A DNA stretch of 25,140 nt from a virus, in IMG/VR virus record IMGVR_UViG_3300008120_000280, positions 1-25,140 of that record; one strand, written 5' to 3'. The notes below the pieces were generated by a model that worked only from the letters and a program-made list of their open reading frames with translations, searched no databases and was not told the origin of the DNA. Each line of letters opens with the position of its first letter. The stretch's first letter is position 1. Below, one piece after another: positions 7,340 through 14,899 of the stretch. The position numbers and the translations under genes are program-made.

Positions 7340-9003
7340 GTTATAACATTACCGATTTTAGTGAGCTTGAAATAGAGATTACCGATACGGTTAGAACTTG
7401 GTATATTCCAAAGTTCAGAATCTATATGGTCGTGGATGGCGATTTCTGCTATCTGTATTGGACTGATTCGGAAAAGGGCAGACCAGGAGTAACCAGAAAA
7501 CTTCCATTGGATTACAACGATGTGACCTTTGGCGTATTGACTCCGACCTCTGCCACTGAAGTCAAGCAGACCATCGAGGCTTATCAGATTTCAGCTTTCC
7601 CAAGTCTTAGCGGTTATGTCCCATATACCGGAGCGACTCAGAATGTAGACATAACGCCTTATGGTTTAACCACTGACTTTGTTGAGTTCGATTTGAATCC
7701 AGTCAGTGGTGCTGGTGCTGGCAAGATTGTTTACGATGGTCAGACAGGATCGCTTACTTATCTTCTCAATAACAGCAATGTTCCAAGCCATATTGGTCAG
7801 ACCCTTCATGCCTATGTGCATAATGCCGAGGCGGTTCAGATTAACAAGGGCGAGGCGGTTTATTTATTTGCAGCGACAGGCAACAAGGCATCTGTTAAGC
7901 TTGCATATAACACGAGCGATGCCACCAGTGCCAAGACTTTCGGACTTGCTGCCGAGGATATTTCGGCAGGTGGTCAAGGCATGGTGATTACGGTAGGTCA
8001 ATTGCAGGGAGTCAATACAGCTGCATTTAGTGAAGGCGATACGCTTTATCTTGGAGCTACGGCAGGCACTTTGACAAATGTCAAGCCATACGCCCCTAAT
8101 CATTTGGTGTATATTGGAATAGTTGAGAAAGCCAACGCTAATGGTGAGATCTATGTAAGGGTGCAGAACGGCTACGAGCTGGATGAGATTCACGATGTGG
8201 ACTTAATCACCACGCCTCCGATAGCAGGTGATGTATTGACTTATAACGGTTCGCTTTGGGTTAATCAGGCTCCTAGTGGTGGAACAGGTACGGTTACTTC
8301 GATTGCAACGACTTCCCCGATTACAGGTGGACCGATTACGACAACAGGAACTATTGGCATAAATAATGCCGCGGCTGATGGTTCAACCAAGGGCGCAGCA
8401 GCGTTTACAGCTTCTGATTTCAACGATAACGGTTCGGGAGTAATCAGCATAGACTACACCAACGGACAAGCAGCAAGCGGCTCTAATAAAGGATTTCTGA
8501 CCTCGGCTGATTGGACCACGTTTAATGGCAAACAGGACTTGCTTGTCAGTGGTACCAATATCAAAACCATTAATGGCACAAGCATTCTTGGTAGCGGCTC
8601 AATTCCTATTCCTGGTTACACCTTGTCAGTCCAAGCCTTGACATCATCACCTGTCGATGCTCAAACCATATACTTTGGAAACCTACCAAAAGCACCTGTC
8701 ACCGTGGCTGGTACTTCAAAGGTTTACATTCCAAAAGATGGCACAATTAAAAGGGCAGAGATTTATTGCTATAGTGGAACTGCTGGAACAAACCAAGCTT
8801 GGAGCGGTTATGTGAGGCTAAACAACTTGACTGATACATTGATTCAAACATTGTCAGTTGCAACAAATGAAAGAAGGTTTAGCAACTCATCATTGAGCAT
8901 TGTGGTGGTTGCTGGTGATTATATTGAAATCAAATTTATCAATCCAACATGGGCAACCAATCCGCTAACCACTATTTTTGGCGGTTACATATATATTGAA
9001 TAA
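7336..9003 (+). CDS. tail fibre-like protein
   Basis: A 555-aa protein coupled to the tape measure by ATGA. After a roughly 90-aa N-terminal domain, probably the tail-attachment part, it carries YVPYTGATQNVDITPYGL (about 94-111), a motif common in fibre proteins of Bacteroidota phages. This is followed by beta-rich Gly/Thr/Ser repeats such as TSPITGGPITTTGTIG and FLTSADWTTFNGKQD, typical of trimeric fibre shafts. The C-terminal 125 residues, from about base 8625, form a distinct beta-rich domain ending in aromatic YIYIE, probably the receptor-contacting tip, and have a different base style from the rest. No chaperone or sialidase domain was seen. Confidence 0.75.
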   Translation: MSYNITDFSELEIEITDTVRTWYIPKFRIYMVVDGDFCYLYWTDSEKGRPGVTRKLPLDYNDVTFGVLTPTSATEVKQTIEAYQISAFPSLSGYVPYTGATQNVDITPYGLTTDFVEFDLNPVSGAGAGKIVYDGQTGSLTYLLNNSNVPSHIGQTLHAYVHNAEAVQINKGEAVYLFAATGNKASVKLAYNTSDATSAKTFGLAAEDISAGGQGMVITVGQLQGVNTAAFSEGDTLYLGATAGTLTNVKPYAPNHLVYIGIVEKANANGEIYVRVQNGYELDEIHDVDLITTPPIAGDVLTYNGSLWVNQAPSGGTGTVTSIATTSPITGGPITTTGTIGINNAAADGSTKGAAAFTASDFNDNGSGVISIDYTNGQAASGSNKGFLTSADWTTFNGKQDLLVSGTNIKTINGTSILGSGSIPIPGYTLSVQALTSSPVDAQTIYFGNLPKAPVTVAGTSKVYIPKDGTIKRAEIYCYSGTAGTNQAWSGYVRLNNLTDTLIQTLSVATNERRFSNSSLSIVVVAGDYIEIKFINPTWATNPLTTIFGGYIYIE

Positions 9004-9302
9004 TGACACTACAAGCAAACCAACGAGAGATTACACCTGTAAGTATATGGACTCAGGGATACGTTTACCAAGCCAATGTGTTGAAGCTTTGCTTATACAC
9101 TGGCTACGATTTCATTGCTTCACCAGGTCAGGTGCATTACGACTTGATTCAGCACGAAGAAGATGTGGATGGTTCAATATTTGAGACTGTCTTGGCTGAG
9201 GGCAACGTGCCACTCACATACGCCCTAGTGGCTAGTTGGGGCGCAGATGACCAACCCATATTTGATTATGTAGCTCAGGAACTTCAATTGATATTGGTAT
9301 GA
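9003..9302 (+). CDS. hypothetical protein in tail operon
   Basis: A 99-aa acidic protein starting at a TAATG overlap with the fibre gene. It has mixed alpha/beta character with several aromatic residues (VSIWTQGYVYQANVLKLC) and no recognised motif. The position between fibre and distal tail genes suggests a small tail component or a fibre assembly factor, by context only. Confidence 0.55.
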   Translation: MTLQANQREITPVSIWTQGYVYQANVLKLCLYTGYDFIASPGQVHYDLIQHEEDVDGSIFETVLAEGNVPLTYALVASWGADDQPIFDYVAQELQLILV

Positions 9303-9730
9303 TAAGAATCATAATCATACTACTATTGGCCGTTCCATGTCAAGCCCAAAAGTTCAGCTTCAAGGAGCATCGGACTAGTTTGGCTTTTGCTTTTGCCAAT
9401 GGTCTTAGCGATGGGACAAGGGATGCAGCGATGTTCCATATGAATGATGCCAGTTCTAGATGGTGGAACTCGGATGAGAGTTGGGAGAACAAGTATAGGG
9501 ACTATCCAAACGATATGAGGCCAGCGTTTTGGGGTTCCACCAATGTATTTGTTTGGACTACCGATGCGCCCCATTTCTTCAATATGATATCCAATCAGGC
9601 TATGAGCTTTGCGATTGTAACCTATCCCGGTAACTCAGGCAAGTTTAAGCACATGTTAAGGGATGCGGTTATTTACAATTTAACCAGGCAGGCTGGTCAT
9701 TCATTAATGTATAAAGTGATTCTGAAATAA
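9299..9730 (+). CDS. exported hypothetical protein with signal peptide
   Basis: A 143-aa protein with a clear N-terminal signal: MIRIIIILLLAVPCQAQKF has a basic start, a hydrophobic core and a probable signal peptidase I site after AQ. The mature part is rich in Trp, Phe, Asn and Asp (SSRWWNSDESWENKYRDYP, AFWGSTNVFVWTTDAPHFF), a pattern I associate with uncharacterised Bacteroidota and Bacteroidota-phage proteins of similar size. Export from inside a tail operon suggests action in the host envelope, for example superinfection exclusion or help in lysis. This role is inference. It overlaps the neighbours by 4 nt upstream and 1 nt downstream. Confidence 0.65.
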   Translation: MIRIIIILLLAVPCQAQKFSFKEHRTSLAFAFANGLSDGTRDAAMFHMNDASSRWWNSDESWENKYRDYPNDMRPAFWGSTNVFVWTTDAPHFFNMISNQAMSFAIVTYPGNSGKFKHMLRDAVIYNLTRQAGHSLMYKVILK

Positions 9731-11919
9731 TGGCATTTCGCTTCTACCTAGATGGTCGGCTGACTGATCAGCCAATGAATGATAAGGAATTGTCTACCAC
9801 CATCAAACGGAACAGTTCGCTTGGTGCTTTGCTAGTTACGCAAGATGTGGAGCTATCTTATAACGGTAACAATGCTCCACAGCCATTGGAGATAAGCGGC
9901 TATTCGTATCTTAAAAGTAAGTTCGATTCGGGATCATGCCAAGAGGTCGGCATTAGGGTAATCGATGACAGCGACCCGACCCAGACTATTGAGATTTACT
10001 TGGGAGTCATCAAGGTTCCATCCATTCGATTCGATTTGCAGAGGGCATTTGCTAGATGCAAGGTTCAGGACAATAGCTTCTATGCCTACATCAACAATAA
10101 CAAGTCCATCAAATATGATATCCAATCCCCTACGACAAAGAACGGCGTTGTGATTAACCCACCGCCTGCTTATGATGTCAATGTGTTTTTAGGTTGCGAT
10201 GGTACCCCTTTGCTCACTCCTGCCAAAGGTTATCGGGTTTATGATGTTTTGCAGTATTTGGTCTATGCGATAAGCGATGGCAAAGTGGCATTCTTTTCCA
10301 ACTTTCTTGCCACTCAACCTGAAGTATTCATATTTGATGGATTTGCCTTACAGAATCAAGGTGCTTCGCCAGCAGTTAGGGTTAGCTTCTCAGCTTTATT
10401 CAACGAGATGTCCAAGATATTCAATCTCAGCTTTTTTATCGATACTACCGATTCGACTAATCCGACCATGATTATGGAAAAGACATCGGATTTATTTACT
10501 GGATTGAATCAGTTCGAGTTTTTGGATATCAAGGATTTGGAATCCAATATCAGGGAAGATAACTTGTACGGCACGGTCAATGCTGGAAGTGATTACAATC
10601 CTGTTGGGTCAGATCAGGTTTATACCATCCCAGGTGTAAGTTATTACAGCTTTGGCGAAGAAACATTTACTCCCAAAGGTCAGTGTAATATCGACAACGA
10701 GCTGGACTTGGTGAATCAATTCAAGATATCCAATAACGCGGTTAATGATCAGATAAATGGTGGCGTTAGTGGTTACGATGATGATTTGTTTTTGATTGAA
10801 TGCGACAATATCGATTACATTACCCATATCGCTTCTGCCGTAGTTTATTCTCCTTGGACACCTCCGAATCCTTCTTGCCCCAACGCTAGATACTATAACT
10901 ATAATCTCAGCAATCTTCAGAAGCTTGCCAATTACGGCAATTCGCTTCAAACGACCTTATTCAATACCTTGACAGTAGGAACAAGTGGATTTCAAGCGAG
11001 TCAAGGCAGTGAGACTTTGCTGGTCAGCACCGATCCGCAGTATATTGCCAATTACATAAGCCTACCCGAAACTATTCTGACCTTTGGGGATTTGACTTCA
11101 CCGGGCAATTATAATGCAGGTCAATACAGTGCAATCACAGGTCGCTACACAGCCAATGCCAACGGAACCCATAGCTTTGCTGGCAATTATGTATTTAAGT
11201 GCGATAACCTGAAGGCTTGCTTTTCCAACTTTACCATAAGCACGGCTGGCCCTGGTCTGCCTGTTGGGGCTTATTCAAACATCTACATGCAGGATGTGTT
11301 GTATATCAAAGCTTACATAAGGATTTACGACTCAACCAATGTTCTGCTATCAACCCAATCGGCTCAGACAATTGTATCGACTGGGATGGATTCAAGCCAA
11401 TTAGGGATTAATTATGTGGTAGATATGGCTTCTACCGATTATGCCGAGTATAGCATTGAGGCCAATATTTATAAAAGAGTCAATTTTGGAAGCAATAACC
11501 TTACTGGCACTTTCCCATTAGGCGCGGTATTCAGCCAAGCTTTGCCATTGCATCCCAACTTCGGATATCAGATATCAGGCAACCTATGGGCCACTTGGAA
11601 TTGGCCAGGATGTACAAGATTTCCTTTTGTAAATATCTTTACCCAAGCCGAATCGATTACGGCCTGCACAGGTACGCCGACTTCGGGCATAACCTTGACT
11701 GTTCCCAATCAAGGAACTTTTGAGAGTTACGAATACTCCTTCGATTACGATATCAGCCAATCAGATTGGTTAAACATAGTATCGCAGCCAACCACTTTGT
11801 TTATCTTTGAGAAAGATAATCAGCGCAGAATAGGTTGGATTGATACCATGAAGCGCAATGATTGGACAGGTTTAACCCAGATAAAATTAGTCACCAATAA
11901 TGTCGTTACTACGCAATAA
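9730..11919 (+). CDS. distal tail / baseplate-type structural protein
   Basis: A 729-aa protein starting with MAFRFYLDGRLTDQPMNDKE, a compact beta-type opening often found in phage proteins that bind the tail tip, followed by long beta-rich sequence with no enzymatic motif. The C-terminal region (residues about 690-729) again looks like a small beta barrel. It lies downstream of tape measure and fibre and directly before the large receptor-binding candidate, the usual place for distal tail or tail-hub proteins. The ATG overlaps the previous stop by 1 nt (TAATG). The family is not firmly recognised; the structural role rests on order and composition. Confidence 0.6.
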   Translation: MAFRFYLDGRLTDQPMNDKELSTTIKRNSSLGALLVTQDVELSYNGNNAPQPLEISGYSYLKSKFDSGSCQEVGIRVIDDSDPTQTIEIYLGVIKVPSIRFDLQRAFARCKVQDNSFYAYINNNKSIKYDIQSPTTKNGVVINPPPAYDVNVFLGCDGTPLLTPAKGYRVYDVLQYLVYAISDGKVAFFSNFLATQPEVFIFDGFALQNQGASPAVRVSFSALFNEMSKIFNLSFFIDTTDSTNPTMIMEKTSDLFTGLNQFEFLDIKDLESNIREDNLYGTVNAGSDYNPVGSDQVYTIPGVSYYSFGEETFTPKGQCNIDNELDLVNQFKISNNAVNDQINGGVSGYDDDLFLIECDNIDYITHIASAVVYSPWTPPNPSCPNARYYNYNLSNLQKLANYGNSLQTTLFNTLTVGTSGFQASQGSETLLVSTDPQYIANYISLPETILTFGDLTSPGNYNAGQYSAITGRYTANANGTHSFAGNYVFKCDNLKACFSNFTISTAGPGLPVGAYSNIYMQDVLYIKAYIRIYDSTNVLLSTQSAQTIVSTGMDSSQLGINYVVDMASTDYAEYSIEANIYKRVNFGSNNLTGTFPLGAVFSQALPLHPNFGYQISGNLWATWNWPGCTRFPFVNIFTQAESITACTGTPTSGITLTVPNQGTFESYEYSFDYDISQSDWLNIVSQPTTLFIFEKDNQRRIGWIDTMKRNDWTGLTQIKLVTNNVVTTQ

Positions 11920-14242
11920 GTTCCAGCCATACTTCCCAGACCCCGATGCTCCCAACAACTACCAATGCGGTTCGGAGCAATATTGCCACCCTGTAACGGT
12001 TGGCGATACCGTTTGGAGCCAGTTCTATCAGACTCCTTGTAATGAATCGGAGATAGCCGATCCTGAGTTTGATGATTATGCTTTAGGATCAGAATTGATT
12101 ACCAACGGTACTTTCAATGTAGATCCTGTGGCCACCTGGTCTTATGATCCAGAATGGACATGGGATGCAGGCAATACCGAGATGGATTGTTTGAATGGTA
12201 GCGGTGCTTTGTTAGAACAGTCAAGCTTGTCGCTTACGGCTGGATTGGTTTACCGAATCAGCTTTGATACGGTCATCACCAATGGCGAGTTTGTGGTTTT
12301 GTTTGGTTATGGTGACCCATTGCAGACCCAAACGCCTGCCATAACTACTTCTGGAACTTATGAGTTCGACTTGCAGTTCAATGCTACAGGATTTGAAACG
12401 ATTACTTTTTTTACTGCCAATAACTTTACTGGCAGCGTTACCAATGTCAGCGTTAAGGTCATAAACTTTGCCAAGTGGGATTACAACGATAGCTGGATTT
12501 TGTCTGATGGTCAAGCCTGCCACATACCTGGTCAGATTGGCGATTTGGAAGAAACCGTAGCTAACTATTTGGATGCAGGTAGTTACTATAAGCTCGAAAT
12601 AACCGTATCAAGCAGAACGGCGGGTTCAGTAACGGTGAATATCAGTGATGTCAATACCGGAGCGATAACTACCAATGGGGTCTTTACTTTTTGGAATACA
12701 CCTACATTGGCAGGAGTGGTAAGCATTTCAGCTACATCGGATTTCGATGGTTGTATAACAGGCTTGGCTATTTATAAGCTTCGGAATGACTACAGTGCTG
12801 AATTGATAGATTCCAACGGCACTGAATATGATGTTTCCGATGCGTTTAGTTATTACCAAGATTATGTAACACTTGGATTCTCATTCGATGATTATGAGTT
12901 AGCTGATGGATGCTATACACTAAATGTTTATGACCAGTGCATAGTGACCTCGGATAATTTGGTTTTAAACGGTGATTTTGCCTTTGGTTTTACTGATTGG
13001 TCTAGGAACAATGGAACTTCTCAATATGCTATTGTAAGCGATGAACTTCAATTTATCTTCAGTCCATTTACGCAAGGTTATACTTCATACATTACCAATG
13101 GTGATTTCAGTAGCGGTGCGGCTTGGACTATCAATGCAGGATGGAGCATTGCAGGAGGTAAGGCAGTACATACACCGGGCAATTCTGGAACTTTGTTCCA
13201 AACCATGACATTGCCAACACCACCACCATTACAAAACTATAGCTATTGGGTAAAGTTTACGGTCACGAATTGGACTGCAGGAACAATCAACTTAAAGCTT
13301 GGCAATGCAGTAAATGGAACAACTTATACTTGGAAGGGCAATGATACATTTCTTCAATTTTATACCCCAAGACAAAGTGGTTCAGTTGACATAATTTTTA
13401 CCCCATCATCCACATTTGATGGAGAGATTGACAATGTTGATGTTGTTTTAACAAGTGGTCATGTTGCTTTTCCAATCATTACCAATGCAAACCAACCCTT
13501 GTTCACAATTGGAACTTATCAAACTGAATGGGAAATTGTTGGAGTATCAGACCCAAATATTTCAGTTAGATTTTATTTGCAAGGAGGAGTGCCAACACCT
13601 CCCTATCAATCTGATATTGGTCTTCAGAGTTACACCCAAACATACAACTTGAATGGTGGTAATGTAGTTGGGGTTGCCAACTTTGGTAAGACATCCATTG
13701 ACTACATCCAAACAAATTATGTTATTGGAGACATAACGGTTGACAACATCAATGTTATAAAAACCGAACCTTTTGAAGCGTCCTATACTTCCGAGTGCCT
13801 AAAATTCGATTCCAATGGATTTGAAAGAACCAAGATGATAGTGGGATGGTGCGACCAGCCAAGCTTCGGATTTGAGTTTACACAGACAGGATTCAGGCTT
13901 CAGCAAAGGGCTGAGATTCGTTCAATCGCTCCAACCTATCCCAAGGCTACCACCGTTATGAAAAGCGGAACAGGCAACGCTAGGGTAGCTTATAGCGAAG
14001 TCGAAAAGTATTGGCAGTTGCATACCAATTTTGCTTCAGAAACATTCCACGATGCAATGGCTGCCATCATTAGCTGCGACCATTTCCAAATCGGCGATAC
14101 TGAAGGATCGGGAGTGGAATACGTTTCCGAGCCTGAAGATTATACACCCAATTGGCAAGGCGATGGGTCATATAGCTTGGCTACGGCAGTCATCAACTTG
14201 CGTGTTAAAGAAAAAGGCCAACAGTTCAATCGGCACATTTAA
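11900..14242 (+). CDS. receptor-binding tail protein with CBM-like modules
   Basis: A 780-aa protein. A short N-terminal part (1-60) and a C-terminal part (about 625-780) enclose a series of beta-sandwich modules that resemble galactose-binding or CBM4/9 carbohydrate-binding domains. Module openings of the form NGxF...W occur at about 69 (NGTFNV), 358 (NGDFAFGFTDW) and 400 (NGDFSSGAAW); another module spans about 190-293. Shared features include HIPG or HTPG (208-211, 424-427) and FDG-I/C near module ends. Such modules bind cell-surface glycans, which suits a host-recognition role at the tail tip. The section near bases 13190-13790 has an AT-richer, low-CpG style. It overlaps the previous gene by 20 nt. 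Confidence 0.65.
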   Translation: MSLLRNKFQPYFPDPDAPNNYQCGSEQYCHPVTVGDTVWSQFYQTPCNESEIADPEFDDYALGSELITNGTFNVDPVATWSYDPEWTWDAGNTEMDCLNGSGALLEQSSLSLTAGLVYRISFDTVITNGEFVVLFGYGDPLQTQTPAITTSGTYEFDLQFNATGFETITFFTANNFTGSVTNVSVKVINFAKWDYNDSWILSDGQACHIPGQIGDLEETVANYLDAGSYYKLEITVSSRTAGSVTVNISDVNTGAITTNGVFTFWNTPTLAGVVSISATSDFDGCITGLAIYKLRNDYSAELIDSNGTEYDVSDAFSYYQDYVTLGFSFDDYELADGCYTLNVYDQCIVTSDNLVLNGDFAFGFTDWSRNNGTSQYAIVSDELQFIFSPFTQGYTSYITNGDFSSGAAWTINAGWSIAGGKAVHTPGNSGTLFQTMTLPTPPPLQNYSYWVKFTVTNWTAGTINLKLGNAVNGTTYTWKGNDTFLQFYTPRQSGSVDIIFTPSSTFDGEIDNVDVVLTSGHVAFPIITNANQPLFTIGTYQTEWEIVGVSDPNISVRFYLQGGVPTPPYQSDIGLQSYTQTYNLNGGNVVGVANFGKTSIDYIQTNYVIGDITVDNINVIKTEPFEASYTSECLKFDSNGFERTKMIVGWCDQPSFGFEFTQTGFRLQQRAEIRSIAPTYPKATTVMKSGTGNARVAYSEVEKYWQLHTNFASETFHDAMAAIISCDHFQIGDTEGSGVEYVSEPEDYTPNWQGDGSYSLATAVINLRVKEKGQQFNRHI

Positions 14243-14247
14243 TTGAT

Positions 14248-14255
14248 TATATTTG
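14248..14255 (+). promoter_or_regulatory. promoter -7 element TATATTTG (major tail gene)
   Basis: TATATTTG fits the Bacteroidota -7 consensus TAnnTTTG exactly and sits 78 nt upstream of the major tail protein ATG, in one of the few real intergenic gaps. No convincing TTTG -33 element is visible at the usual distance. The leader that follows has no Shine-Dalgarno but is A/C-rich (CAAAAAATCTATTGCTCTC before the ATG). Confidence 0.6.
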
Positions 14256-14333
14256 CAACAACTGGTGCCAAATCGGGTGAGGCATTAAGTAACCCCAAGA
14301 ACTCAATCTAAACTCAAAAAATCTATTGCTCTC

Positions 14334-14888
14334 ATGGCAACTTGTTTGAATTACAACTGCGAGGCTCTTGGCGATCACGAAGTAGCCACGTTGACCTGTA
14401 AAGGTCCACGTCCTGCCGGTATTTCCGAAGTAGTCCTCATCCTTTGCGGTAACGACCTTACCGATCCTTCAGATGGAACTGAAGTAAACGCTCTTATCGC
14501 TGCTGGCGATGCAAAGCTTGTCCAACAGATCCGCATGGGTATCGGTCAGGGTGAATCTACCTTGTCTCCGAAGACCACTGCTTGCGGTCTGCCTCAGACT
14601 TTGTACATCACCTATTCAGGTAACATCATCGACTATTCCTGGAACACAACCAACTTTGACTTTTGGACAACCTTGTCTAGCGGTTACACCATCGCAGGTG
14701 CTATCGCTCGCCTTTGCCCAAAGACTGGATTTGATGATGAGTCAGTTTACTTGGATGGTGAAATCGCTTTCACAGGTGGAGCTATCATCACTGATACTGA
14801 TGAAGAGCCAGCACGTTTCGAACTGACCTTTACCTACAAAGGTAACATCAGCTTGATCCCAACACCAACAGGAGTATTTAGCGCATAA
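14334..14888 (+). CDS. probable major tail protein
   Basis: A 184-aa Cys-containing protein (six Cys, including MATCLNYNC) of the size usual for siphovirus tail-tube subunits. It is beta-rich and ends FTYKGNISLIPTPTGVFSA. Two observations support a highly expressed structural protein: its own promoter-like site and leader, and a codon style (frequent GGT, ATC, AAC, CGT/CGC) shared with the major capsid gene and unlike most neighbours. It lies well downstream of the tape measure instead of just before the chaperones as in lambda. It could alternatively be a capsid decoration protein. Confidence 0.65.
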   Translation: MATCLNYNCEALGDHEVATLTCKGPRPAGISEVVLILCGNDLTDPSDGTEVNALIAAGDAKLVQQIRMGIGQGESTLSPKTTACGLPQTLYITYSGNIIDYSWNTTNFDFWTTLSSGYTIAGAIARLCPKTGFDDESVYLDGEIAFTGGAIITDTDEEPARFELTFTYKGNISLIPTPTGVFSA

Positions 14889-14899
14889 TCAGTGGAACT

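Noticed and set aside
9250-9265. CATATTTG-like promoter motifs inside tail genes (also near 10330)
   Set aside because: They lie within coding sequence, differ from TATATTTG in the first base, and are encoded by common Ile-Phe-Asp codons.
7336-14242. Diversity-generating retroelement in the receptor-binding genes
   Set aside because: No reverse transcriptase gene and no template/variable repeat pair were seen in the window.
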